Of a DNA stretch of 64,000 nucleotides, positions 1 to 10,978 are shown piece by piece. How positions within the stretch are numbered: position 1 is the stretch's first letter; the number at the start of each line of letters is the position of its first letter. Location: NCBI GenBank assembly GCA_037893245.1, contig JBAIAA010000109.1, positions 166,211-230,210 on the forward strand, read 5' to 3'. This stretch comes from Crossaster papposus. Taxonomy: Eukaryota > Echinodermata > Asteroidea > Velatida > Solasteridae. Below the pieces are notes generated by a model that saw only the letters and a program-made list of their open reading frames with translations, was not told the DNA's origin and did no database searches. The position numbers and the translations under genes are program-made.

Positions 1-215
1 CAAAGGATCATGACAATGATGGTTTGACAGATTTGAATTGCGCACAAAAGCACGCAGGAGCCTGGTGGTTTAAGCATTGTTTTCACTCTCACTTGAATGG
101 TGAATATCACCCAGATGAGAATGTCGGTGATGCCAAGGGCGTACAATGGTTTTCATGGAAAAAGCCATATTCTATGAAAGCATGTAGCATAAAAATGCGT
201 GAAATTGAACGTTGA
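1..215 (+). CDS. FReD lectin, 3' end only (copy A)
   Basis: This is the last 70 codons of a fibrinogen-related-domain protein. The frame opens at base 3 and ends at TGA 213-215; the rest lies left of the window. It shows the calcium-loop pattern D-x-D-N-D, then NCA, GAWWF, CFHSHLNG and PDEN, the C-terminal subdomain that binds acetylated or charged ligands in ficolin-type lectins. It aligns end to end with residues 278-348 of the complete gene at 10,979-12,025, with one codon missing. Twenty-four of 70 residues differ while the structural Cys, Trp and His residues are kept. No stop or frameshift is seen. It is probably a secreted recognition protein like copy C, but its N-terminus cannot be checked here. 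Confidence 0.88.
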   Translation, partial: KDHDNDGLTDLNCAQKHAGAWWFKHCFHSHLNGEYHPDENVGDAKGVQWFSWKKPYSMKACSIKMREIER

Positions 216-1494
216 ACGGGGTATATATTGTTTCCCAGATGATATCAGAAATGTGCACATTCGTTTGGGAAAGTTTAATTCAATTTCGCGCTGATTTTGA
301 TAACGAAGTATATTTACAAGTGCAAAAATGAGCATTTAGTTTCATTTTGTATCATTCAAAAAAATGAATGTGCATAACGTTTCATTTAAACGATAACAAA
401 TCCGTGATTAGGCGTTCGGTTTGACGCATACGTGGCCGATTATTAAGAACGTGTAAACTATTTTGCAGCAAATAGATTTGTCGTTGTGTCACGGCCTGAA
501 TTTAATTATCGTTTTCATTTGTTAACATTTAAATTCGTTGGTTGTATTGCGCATGCAGTGGGGGGTTTCAACCAATGAAGGGTCATAGGTGAGACTTCAT
601 ACACATAGGAGTCCAAATTTAATGTGACACTGAAAAAAGTTTTAAAACCGTCTGGACCATGTTTTATCCGCCGTTTAAAAATAGAAAAATAGTCTCCAAA
701 TTAGTCGACCAATAGGGAACTCGGGTATGATTTGTATTTTAATGTATTTTCTCTCTCATTTTAAGGACATACATGTAGGGGAGATATGTCTGAGAATGGT
801 TGTACTATGCATGCAGTGCGTTTCGCAGGTGTCACCTCTCTAATGTTTCAAAAGACTATAGACCACCTGGTACCAATTTCATGGAGCTGCTAAGCACAAA
901 ACAATTGCTCAGCAGGAAAATTCTGCCTTTGAAAAAAATTAAAAACCCCTTCAGGTGATGTATATTGTTAGTGATTGATTCAGCTGGTTTTTACTTAGCA
1001 TTCAAAGCACATAAAGTGTTGGCTGGTAACCTGATTTTACTGAGCAAGATTTGTTTGTGCTAAGCAAATTGTTGTACTTAGCAGCTCCATACAATTGGCC
1101 TCTGGGTCAGTTTCCCATATGTTACCTTAGTTAACACATAAATGATTTCCAATGCTTGACAGACATTTTTTTTAAATGCGCAGGGAATTTGCTGCACATT
1201 TAGCAAAATCGATTGTTGATAAAATTAGAAGGAACAATACTGTATATGATTGCGGATGTGCATTCGAATTCGCGCTAAAATGAATTATCGATACTAGTAA
1301 ATTCAGTGCACATTCTGGAAATAGTACGCTGATTTTGCTGCGAATAAATGCACCTTCCTGGAAAAAGAATGATCAATTGTTAAATAGAAAACGGGACTGG
1401 AACGTTCATACTATTTCGCACGAAAACTACTGCATCTTTTACAAACTAATGTGCACATTTCCCCGATACATCTAAGAAAACCCATATTATTTTT
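216..1494. other. Non-coding DNA present only behind copy A
   Basis: The bases after the copy A stop match copy C's 3' flank only briefly. The match resumes near 1,495, which corresponds to about 12,055 in the C flank. Roughly 1.27 kb here is therefore an insertion in A or a deletion in C. It contains the MITE at 868-1,102. No exon-like open frame or RNA gene was seen. Confidence 0.6.
868..1102. mobile_element. MITE, GAGCTGCTAAGCA family
   Basis: Inverted ends read CCAATTTCATGGAGCTGCTA and, reversed at the right, the same with small changes. The length is about 235 bp. Related copies lie at 38,066-38,308 (best preserved), 60,012-60,260 and, with a diverged interior, 56,202-56,452. No coding capacity. 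Confidence 0.8.
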
Positions 1495-3948
1495 TGTTGG
1501 CCAATTTAAACAATTTAATTCAGATTAACACTAAACTCATTCAAATTTGTGTTAAATTGAATTCTCCATTGCATCAGTATTTAACAGTCAAAAGGAGTAA
1601 TTCCATTTCAGCAGTTAGCATTCACTGGCCAAATAAGATCATTCCAATTAACGAGGTCGTTAACAATTTTTGTCATGTTCACATTCAACTTCGTATTTAC
1701 CTATACATGTAAAGGCGAATTCTGAAGAGAATACAGAATTACATTTATTCTGCATTATACATGACCTTTAAGTAAAGCATTTTCTTTTACAAAAAGAAAC
1801 GCGGAAAAAAATCCACATGAAAAGAACAACCTTTAGTTTTAGTTAATTTTATAATGACCCCCTGAATGTTAAGCTTTAATTTCTTAAAGCATTTTTTTGT
1901 TTTTAATTTGACATGGTTCGAACATTAGCAGAAATAAAGAATAACACATAAAGACCAGTGCAAACGATCACAAGACAATAGCGAAAGATTTTTTTTCATT
2001 TCAAATTTATCACCATAACTTTTTTTTAACTTTACCTGACACTCTCCTAGATACAGGGTACAGGCTTTAGCCGGGAAAACCTAGAGTAGAAATTAAACTG
2101 AAGAATGGTGAAACTGAAGTTTTGAATGCCTATAAATGAAATAGAATGACTAAAACGAACCTAAATGAAATCATGTGTGCACAAACACGAAATTGAATGC
2201 AATAGTAACTAAAAAGAAACCCTAGTTTGATTTAATTTAGGGGGAAATGCGTGAATTTGAATGCGTGTTAATGACATTAAATTAATTTGTGATAAATTTG
2301 GCCGGGAAAACCTATATTTATTTCGAATATTTGTTTTAGTTATTATAATAGTTGGCACTTGTAATTCATTGTACAATCAAGATTACCATCGTACACCTTT
2401 AATACGTTACATTGTAGAATAAACATTGTGTCCGACAGTACCGTCAACACTGTTTTCAGCAAATGAACTTGTTAGCTACTTCTATAAACATTTTTTCAGA
2501 AGCTAAACATTGCGCGTGTAATTATAAGAATGAATGATAAATCGCTAGATATTTTTTATCAATACCTTGTTCGTGTTTGAACGCGTTTAAAAGGAATAAC
2601 AAGACAGTATTTAGAAACGTGTTTCAATGTTAAAGACATGTTTAAAATTTGCCAAAAACTGTTTTATGCTATTTAAAAAAAAAAAATTATTCAAATTCAC
2701 GAACTCTCACATTCAATTTTGTCCGGAAAAAAAAAAAGAAGCTTTTTCCCAAACCAAAATATAGTCATTTATCATTCGTTGTGAAAGTGTAGTCACTCTG
2801 TTTAAACATTGGATTGAGAATATTTGTCATTACAGATGAAATTGGTCTAAGCTGTTGCTATATACACGAATCTGGTCTGTAATGACGAATATTCTTGACC
2901 TGGTGTTTGAAAGGGTGACCTGGTATTCAAAAGGGTGACCAAGCGTTTAAATCAAATGATAAATTACTTAATTTGTTTGGAAATTTTTGTTCGAACGAAA
3001 TTGAATTTGAGAGTGGGTAAATTCGAAGATAAACAAACATGTTTTAAAATAGCTAGGAAAACCTATAAAAATATAACCTTAAAAGGAAAGTTGTTTTTTT
3101 CTGGCTGTTAACAACTATTGTCAGATTATTGTCAAAATGCGTACGATACTAAATAAACATGTACCGGTACGCGTTCGCTTCCGCGCATTTATTGTCGCGA
3201 AATATTGATATGATTCGTGCCTATACCCAGCATTGACAGGACTTGATCGACACATTGCAGTTACATTATGTGCTGCGTAGTTGTCATTGTATAATTATAT
3301 TTATAGAGTTGTGTTTAATGATATTTTACCATTTTGTAGATAAGCTAGATCAGTTCAGTTTTTTGGCAGTTGTGCCTCATATGAATCTGTTTGATAATAA
3401 TAATAATTACTAAAAGATATTAGAGCCATTTTTTTAGGCCTGTGCTTAAGTTGATTGAGTGTTTTTGAGCCAAATATTGTTGTTACACACACGTTAATGT
3501 AACTCTAGGTTTTCAGCTAACTGTATTTTGCACTGTAGTTCACACCAGTATGAAGGATGTTTTATTAATGACTTCATTGTCTTGGCATATTATTGTGTGA
3601 CATTTAAATCTTTGTAAGATTGTGTCAATTTGAGAATTTTTTAATTAATTGCAATTGTACTTTTGTCTACAGTGTGGTTAGACTTAATTATTGTTGACTG
3701 TGCAAACTGTGTGCAGACTAGATGGATTTTAAGTCAGTGATTTAGGTCTGATACTGTATTTTAACAAGTCATATTTTGTGTACATTGCCAGATATGTATC
3801 CCAGCCATGTCTGTGCCAGACTTTATTTCTAAGTCACATAGTGCTTTAGCTGAGACCATAGTTTGTGCATTCACATATATTTCACATATATGTAAAGATA
3901 CTACATTATAGTCACTTGGCCTTATTACGTGTTGTCATACAGTTGAAG

Positions 3949-4035
3949 TGGTAGATACAATTTTGGAAGAGGCTGAGCCACTTGTTATTGAGCCAGTTTT
4001 AATTGAAGCTGCTAACTTTGTAATGTCGAGGTGAC
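3949..4035 (+). pseudogene. Coding-like terminal segment, unit A copy
   Basis: After a splice-acceptor-like TCATACAG there is an open frame reading TVEVVDTILEEAEPLVIEP and onward to a TGA at 4,033-4,035. The same frame, also open and ending at the same stop, is kept in unit C (17,470-17,565). The acidic, regular composition looks like real protein sequence, but no upstream partner exon was found. The family is not recognised. It may be a remnant of a transposon or of a gene carried along by the duplication. Confidence 0.35.
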
Positions 4036-4384
4036 AGGAGGAGTTCTTGTTTCTCCTACTGCGAGTGTTTTAAAATGTAGTTAGCTTGAGTACACATGTA
4101 CTTTAAAGTGTTTTTTACTTGGTTTTCCAGATGGCAAAGCCGAGGGAAAAGGTGGGAACTGTTCCTCGTATTCAGGATTGTAATTGACTATAGTGGTAAC
4201 TGTTAACAGGATCACAATACAAATACCTCACATTCGGGGTGTTTGTCTATGCTAAGCATAATGCTTTGTATTTGGCTATGTACTGCTATTGTCAGCTCAA
4301 GTTGCCCCTGCATAAGTGTTTTTTGCTCTTCATGATTGAAAGAGATTTATCTGCACCGGCTCATTTCATTGTATACAGTTGTAT

Positions 4385-4860
4385 TTTGGAGTCACTGATT
4401 TTTGTGACACAAGTCGTGTCGAGTCATTTCAAAGAAGTGACTCGCGTTGAGTCGAGTCATTTGGTCAAGATGGTCGAGTCACGGTGTGTAGTCGAGTTGA
4501 GTCATTTACATGTAGCTTAAGTCAATTCGAGTCACTAATAAATAAACACGTAACAGAAAGGTGGAAATCCATGACACGAATGTCTGTTGTATTATTAAGG
4601 AAGAAAAACGTGTACAGACAGCCAATGTATAATATACCATGTTATTATTTGCTGAAATAAACGTGACATGAACACGAACCGACACTGGCGTAAGTCGTTT
4701 TGCTCTTATTATGAGGGACTCGAGTCGAGTCGAGTCATTTGCCTGCGCTCGGGTCGACTCGAGTCGTGTCATTTACCCATTGGGACATGAATCGAGTTGA
4801 GTCGCCAAAAATGTAACTAGATTCGAGTCGAGTCATTGACTAGTCATTACAACTCTGTTC
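4385..4860. repeat. GAGTC/GACTC satellite-like repeat (unit A)
   Basis: Two blocks of degenerate GTCGAGTCGAGT motifs (about 4,385-4,530 and 4,715-4,855) flank a 180 bp non-repetitive core. The arrangement is symmetric: the pentamer and its complement alternate, as expected for subterminal repeats of a DNA transposon. The matching copy in unit C is at 18,390-18,905 and ends with the same CATTACAACTC. Confidence 0.75.
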
Positions 4861-5039
4861 TATTTTTGATGGAACCAGTCTCAGTAACGTTACTTATAGA
4901 TTTCCGTCATTGACTGACAAAGAACTTGAAAAAAGATGAAAAATCTACAAAGGCCGTTATTGACAAGTCAGTTAATATGAGGTGTAGTAAAACAAATATA
5001 GCATAGTTTAATATAGCACGTGTCTTTATTCTCATAATG

Positions 5040-5641
5040 CTTTGTACACCGAAGGCGCGGTGCTACTATGGTTTTTGGTCAAAACCGCCATCACCGTAGT
5101 GACACCGCCAGTACTTTTTAATAGTTATCCCCTACCCGTCGCACATGTGTTTTTCCTCGCGGTGCTACTGAGGAACCAGGGCGGAATCACGGCGGAACCC
5201 GGTGTCACTGCGGACATGGCGATCCCATTGAGTTACACTGCGGTTTGATGTCGGTGCCACGGCGATCATTGGCGGCAGGACTGCGATGTTGGCGGTGGTA
5301 GCACCGTGGTAGCACCGCCATAACCGCAGAAGAACCGCCACGGGATCGCGGTAGGGTCACAGGCTAAAGTTTTCGGCGATTGCACGGTGCTTCGGTACTG
5401 CGGAGGCACGGCGGTGATGGAGGTGCTACTGCAGTCCTTGTGCGGTGCTACGGCAGTCATGGCGATGCCACGGCAATCCCATGTTCAAAGTTTCTGCCGT
5501 GCCACAGCGAAAGTCCGCGGTGCTACGGCGATCAATGGCGGAACCATTGCGGAACCACGGCGATTAAGGCGGTGCCACTGCGGTTTATGCCGTACAAGCA
5601 CCGCAGTGGCACCGCACCTCCGGTGTGACGGGGGGTAACTG
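5040..5641. repeat. GC-rich GCGGTGCTACGGCGAT-type repeat element
   Basis: About 600 bp of degenerate GCGGTGCTAC / ACCGC motifs on both strands, far richer in G+C than the surroundings. Ends near 5,121 (TTATCCCCTACCCGTCGCAC) and 5,641 (reading inward GTTACCCCCCGTCACACC) resemble inverted termini, which suggests a MITE with expanded internal repeats. Overlapping open frames in this block follow from its composition and are not called as genes. Confidence 0.65.
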
Positions 5642-5936
5642 CAGTATTTTTACGACCGTGGCGCAGAAGTATTATTCTTTGATATCTGGTTGTTGCAAGC
5701 CTTTATCACTGCCAACAGAGGTCGGTAATTGGACAATCATTATCCGGTCACGGCTTAGTGGGCCGTTCAAACTCCTAGTCCTTCCTCCATGGTCTATCTA
5801 AACGAGTAAATCTTACTGGGATGTTTACAGTTACTTCTGCACTTTCATTTGCTTCTAGAACACTATGTATACACTTGTATCACAATGTGTGATAATATTC
5901 TCATCTAAATAAGCAACCTTAAGTCTGTTAATTTGT

Positions 5937-6181
5937 CTGCACATTATACAAAAACAAATAAAACAAACTGTGATCGACGTTAAGTCATCTGATTTTAACG
6001 AACCCTTTAAGTAATGGAAGCAATGGCGAAACTGACCTTTACTGGGTTGCAACTATTTCACATAATATTCATCATATGTCAGGGAGCTACCTCGTCCGTC
6101 TCTGGATATCAAACTTCTTATGCAGGGAAACACGCGTTTTATGCCGCAGAAAATCGCGCCCTAGTCAAAAAGTTTGCATAG
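5937..6181 (+). pseudogene. 5' fragment of the FReD gene (copy B)
   Basis: About 77 bp of leader and the first 50 codons are near-identical to copy C. The ATG is at 6,014. The encoded signal peptide begins MEAMAKLTFTGLQLFHIIF, followed by the start of the PAN domain. Homology stops abruptly after codon 50 (ENRAL), and the frame then reads VKKFA and ends at TAG 6,179-6,181. Differences from C over 50 codons are four bases, two of them silent. There is no downstream PAN or FReD sequence nearby, so this is most likely a truncated duplicate. Its leader looks intact, so it could still be transcribed and yield a 55-residue secreted peptide. Confidence 0.8.
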
Positions 6182-7610
6182 TTGGATTTCGGACTAGAGA
6201 TCTTGTGATGATTTCTAACAACTCGATATCCACTAGCTGTGGGATGTCGACAAAAGCCGTTTTTCAAAATACAATGTACTTATACCGTGTCATCATTGTA
6301 AAAACTATAATTAGACCAATGTTGTAATAAATTTAAATTCATGCACGCGCGCTTTTAATCACGGTGTTAACAAGGCCCGCAAATCTGCCCGCAATATGGT
6401 GAATGGTACCCCGAAAAAGTCGGTTATTCTCTAGAGACTCGTGGGGAAAGGAGCCCAAAACTCCTGAGGAAAGAAATATTAAAAAATATAAATATATTTA
6501 ACAACATAAAAAATTGTACCCCAAAAACCACACAGACTAGAAAGTACACTGTAATACCGGTACATGTATGACGATTTCAGAGACTTTTCCTGACAAATGA
6601 AACAAATCCTGGAGAAATCGAGAGAAGATCCCAGCTTATTTATGCACATGCGTGCAGGAAATATAATTACATGTAATTAGGAAACTGATCTACATGTATA
6701 ATCTTGACGTCGGGGACTTATTTTCACCCATTTATGATAATTTTCCCCGACCCACCACAAAAATACGCCGCCTGGAATTTTGTTGTCATGGTATTTCATT
6801 TATTGTTGTATACAGTAACTACATGTAATAATGAAGTGATTATTTAACAAGCGATCACGTGCCTCTCCTGAATATCTTGGTACGCTTTGACTGGTAACTC
6901 TAAGACGGTTTGCGCCAACTCTTGTCGGCTTTCCTTTGGACAGTTAATGACAGTTCTCGCTCTGCCTACCCGAGCCATATCTGTCAAGTATCGTAAAGCC
7001 CGGTTTATAGTCGGTCGCGCGACTGAAAAAAGGACGCATCATCCGATACAAATGGTTTATAGTTGGCGCTGAAGCTTCAGCGACTATAGTCGCTGAATGA
7101 TGCCGGCGACGTCTCTAAAGAGTTCAAATGGTTGAACTTTGACATGGCGCTGACCTCATTGTATTTAGATTTAGGGGTGCACTAATTCAAGCCCCATGGA
7201 AAACAGTGTAAAATAAACAACGTTCGGGACCAAGTTTCATGCAAACTGACATCGCTGGGGTTTCTCAAACAACAATCAGATTATTGTCTTGGCCTTTATC
7301 TTTCCATTTCTTTTCAATTGTTGGTGGGTTGGCAAATTACATTCTTTAATATTCACACCAAATGAAACTCACCTCCCGAAAAGTGATACTTTCCGAGCCT
7401 TAATTCAAGCAGCCATTTTACAAATGGCATCCCTCCACGTTCTAGGGCAATTAGGAACATTTCATGCTAATGCATTAGCGTAGAAATTTCCCTTCTATTA
7501 GGGTAGTGCACCCTTAGGGAAAACCACTAAAGAGATGAACGAACAAACCGTGACTTACGATTTATACAAACAATAATAATAATATGAGCAGTTATATATA
7601 ATATATATAT
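6182..7610. other. Non-coding spacer
   Basis: No convincing exon, RNA gene or terminal repeats. A short self-complementary stretch around 7,000-7,110 (GGTTTATAGTCGG and GCGACTATAGTCGC) may be a transposon end. Open frames here are short and lack codon structure. Confidence 0.4.
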
Positions 7611-7621
7611 ATAATATAATG

Positions 7622-7845
7622 GACACGTGCCAATAATGGCGCGTGCCCATTAAAGGCGCGTGCCCATTAAAGGCGCGTGCCCATTAAAGGCGCGTGCCCA
7701 TTAAAGGCGCGTGCCCATTAAAGGCGCGTGCCCATTAAGGGCGCGTGCCCATTAAAGGCGCGTGCCCATTAAAGGCGCGTGCCCATTAAGGGCGCCTGCC
7801 CATTATTGGCACGTGCCTATAATGGCACTTGCACGTGCCCAAAAG
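7622..7845. repeat. 17-bp minisatellite GCGCGTGCCCATTAAAG
   Basis: About ten head-to-tail copies of a 17-bp unit lie between roughly 7,637 and 7,808. Variants read AAAG or AGGG at the end of the unit. Diverged CACGTGCC units, partly inverted, bound it on both sides, giving CACGTG palindromes at each edge. Confidence 0.9.
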
Positions 7846-8257
7846 TAGTAAAGAAACGCCCCCGGGGTGGCGAGGCTGTCATTATCCTAAAGACTACACT
7901 AAACCTAAACACGTAGTAAATTAAGTAATGTGGAGAGGCGTCATAAAGATCGTTGCCGTTCCGCCCGCGTCAACACGGGAGGAACGAGGCTATTGTTCTT
8001 AATTACCCCCGTTCTCCTGCAAGCACACGTGCACCGTTCTGCCCGCGTTCTATTCTCGACAGCAATACAATAGAGCGGTCACACGTGCTTGAACGCATTG
8101 TGTTAAACGGCTGTGGAAGACGACCGCGCGCAACGAGTATCTGATGTAAGCTTGTGGTTTTACGTAGGCCTATAATTTTGTTGTGTTTAAATAGACAAGC
8201 TATTGTAATACAAACATAAAATGCTGTTTTTCAAAATTATTTTCTTTTCTTTCGCAG

Positions 8258-8389
8258 GTGCAAGATGGTTCTGGCAGTAAAACATTGATAGAACAGTATC
8301 ACAGTTTAATTAAAGAATGTTTAGAAGATCTTGGGGTGGGATTGTACGTTAATAGCTCAAAACGGTGGTTTGCTAAAAAGAAGGCATAG
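8258..8389 (+). CDS. Candidate terminal coding exon, unrecognised
   Basis: A good acceptor (pyrimidine tract ending TTCGCAG at 8,257) is followed by 43 open codons and TAG. The peptide begins VQDGSGSKTLIEQYHSLIKE and ends with a basic KKKA tail. An AATAAA lies about 125 bp after the stop. A donor-like GTAAGC at 8,146 precedes it by 110 bp, but no long open exon joins to it in a consistent frame. It could be a small gene's last exon or chance. The protein is not recognised. Confidence 0.28.
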   Translation: MQDGSGSKTLIEQYHSLIKECLEDLGVGLYVNSSKRWFAKKKA

Positions 8390-8859
8390 TAATTTGGATG
8401 TTACATGTAAGTTACATGTACCGTATACCAAGAACAAAATTGAGATTGTGAATTTTATTTTCTAAAAACTCACTTCAGGGGCCCCCTTAATAGAAACAAG
8501 CTGTAAACAAGTGCAAATAAATGCAGAGTTTTAACTTTCAGTCAAGTTTCAAATGGTAACTTGATCCGACGAAACCCTTCAGTACTCAATACACGCCACT
8601 TTTGTGATTTGTAAAGCCATTCCCATATTGAATGTGAGACGGCAACTATATACACCGAGTGTGACATTTTGGTATATTTCTAGTTACATGCCACCTGTCA
8701 ACTAAATTATTTGAAGATTTATTCCTGATTTTTTTCTTGGATGTTTGAGCAAGGTTTGTACCATCAAACATTGTTTTTTCTGAGAAATTGGATATTTGTG
8801 ACCCGCACTGTGAAAAGGTGGATTCAGTTGCGCTGCGCTGTGACTACATTTTTTTACAC

Positions 8860-9470
8860 TAACGCGCGTACGTAATATTTTCTATAGTCGCTTGTATTTC
8901 TGTAATACATGTACCCCCAAGCTGTTTTGGTTTTATGGCTTTGTCAACACAGCCCTTTCTCATAGGCCAGAGACCCAGAAACCAGCTGGTGTTGTTAAAT
9001 AAGGCAAGGCAACAATAGCATGATTAATTGCTTGGGAAGGTAAAATCCAGACCTCACACAGCCTTTACAAGTATGTACACAATGTAATGGGATACTCGTG
9101 AAGCAGCCTTTGCTTTGCAAAAAGCTGGGTCACCGGTTCAACCAGTGTTCAAGCGGCACTTACCATGTTATTCGGCTTGCTTTGAACTAGGAATACATGT
9201 AACATGATTTACACTTGCAGGTACGCGCGTCCGTACTATTTTTCATAGTCGCTTGTATTTACACTTACGTGCGTCCCTACTATTTTTCATACTCACTTTA
9301 TTTCGTGTAATACCCCAAAGCTGTTTTAGTTTTATGGTAAGCGGCACTTACCATGTTATTCGGCTTACTTTGAACTAGGATTACCATGTCATATGAGGTT
9401 TTTTACCTTTGATGAAATAGTAATTGCTTGTTTACGGCGAAGCGACTATGAAAAGTAGTACAGTGGCACA
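8860..9470. repeat. Partly duplicated repeat block
   Basis: The phrases CGCGCGT..GTACTATTTTTCATAGTCGC, CCCCAAGCTGTTTT and GCGGCACTTACCATGTTATT each occur twice, about 190-420 bp apart, and an inverted version (GCGACTATGAAAAGTAGTA) closes the block near 9,440. This is probably a degraded DNA transposon with an internal duplication. Confidence 0.55.
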
Positions 9471-10760
9471 TCGTAAGGTTAATAATATGTGCGTGTAGGT
9501 ATATAATACAATTATATTTGTTTCTTCATATATTTCGTGGCTCCGGATCTTAATTTTTTTAAGGGAAGTATAGTTCGAAATCTCATAGCGTACAGGTACA
9601 CCCCATTGGAATGTTGTTTGGGAAAAGCAAGTATCAAATGGTATTCACCTCAAATTACATTTTTCATTTTTGGGGGGTAAATAACAATTTTTGATGCAGT
9701 ACTGCCTAAAGAGGATACATTGTACAATCCCCCAAACTTTTCTCACCAGAGATAAAAAGACCAATGTTTGCTCCAAGCCAATCCAAAAGGAAAACATTCT
9801 GAGACCCCTGGCAAGTTGACTTTTTGAGGGACAAAAATAGGAACAAATTTCAATTTTACAAGTTCTAAAGACAAGCTTTAACGCATGTTCTGAAAATAGC
9901 ATAAGGGTGACATTTAAAACATTTTATTTTTTTCTCAAGTAAGGGCAATGATGATTCTTTGTAATGATATAGTTGATAAATTTGCATTTTGGCTGGGTGA
10001 TTTTTTCAAATTATAAGCAAAAGACAAAATGGCCTGTTGGCATTGCAACAGACCATAAACAAAATGCAAGTTCTATTTTCGTTACTTGCTTACCAAGTTA
10101 TTTCATATTAAAAAAAACACCATAATTGACGAGGACACTTCTTTGAAATATTTACGTAGACACACTCTTAAGTATTTTTTTTGTTTTTTTGTTGTGATGG
10201 CGATGATGTACATGTAAGTTGTCCATTGTGATCATCAATACAAAGGAGTCTAGATGTTGTTTTGTAACGCAACTCATAATATTTGCGACTTCATTAAATT
10301 TCAGCTTGTGGCCTTCGGTAGAAGGAGTTACCATAGTAACCAGAGAATTGCCTCTTATTGTCACTAGATTCATTAAAACTAGATCAATATCGTGGATAGC
10401 TATAATATTACTGTAAAGACTCCTCTTAATAGACGAATTTATCTCCGACTTGCAAGTTTTGAGAATGGAATCAACCAGCGTGAAATTGATATGAACGCAT
10501 ACAAGCAATCTCCCCATTGTGCGTGCCTTCAGCGCACAAACCAATGAGGTTATCAGCTTACAATAAAACCAGCCAATTAAAGGCTACGGTTTATAAATAT
10601 AGGAAATACTGACCAATTACTAGCCACTGACGTGAATGACGTACTTACTTGAATAACCAATCAGAGAGAATGAGAGATACACATCGTCTGCCTCAACCCA
10701 TTCTTTTCTGTAAACCATACCAAGTCCCACCATCGCCAGGCCTGTGTATGACAGGAGCAT
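9471..10760. other. Spacer upstream of copy C
   Basis: AT-rich, with no gene seen. CCAAT and TATAAATA-like words near 10,540-10,600 may belong to an upstream regulatory region of the FReD gene, but copy B shares only the last 75 bp before the ATG, so this part is not conserved between copies. Confidence 0.35.
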
Positions 10761-10765
10761 CCTAG

Positions 10766-10778
10766 TATTTATATAGAG
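10766..10778 (+). promoter_or_regulatory. Possible TATA box for copy C
   Basis: TATTTATATAGAG sits about 205 bp before the start codon, and a pyrimidine/adenine initiator-like TCAATC lies near 10,841. The assignment rests on motif and spacing only. Confidence 0.3.
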
Positions 10779-10978
10779 AGGACAGCAGCCGAAAGCAGTA
10801 CGGCTTGGCATTTAGTCGTCGAACAACCATTGCGGGTAGTTCAATCAGACACGATAAATCGCTAGATTTTTTCCCCGTGATTTCAACTACCGGTATATGT
10901 GGCGCACATTATACAAAAACAAATAAAACAAACTGAGATCGACGTTAAGTCATCTGATTTTAACGAATCCTTTAAGTA

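Larger units (their letters stand above)
1495..4870. repeat. Duplicated 3' flank of the FReD gene (unit A)
   Basis: This stretch is collinear with about 12,055-18,917 behind copy C, with roughly 7-10% substitutions by eye plus several large indels. Easy anchors are the TTTAGCCGGG block (2,069 and 12,640), GTCATTACAGATGAAATTGG (2,827 and 13,599) and CTTCCGCGCATTTATTGTCG (3,178 and 16,447). Copy C has extra material at 13,192-13,413, 13,838-16,440, 17,271-17,452 and 17,811-18,248. The right limit of homology is just after the GAGTC array. Confidence 0.85.

Noticed and set aside
5266-5638. Several overlapping frames rich in Ala, Gly, Cys and Arg
   Set aside because: They follow from the GCGGTGCTACGG repeat on both strands and have no start, splice or domain evidence.
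7637-7808. Regularly spaced repeats that might suggest a CRISPR array
   Set aside because: The unit is a plain 17-bp tandem repeat with no spacers, in an animal genome.
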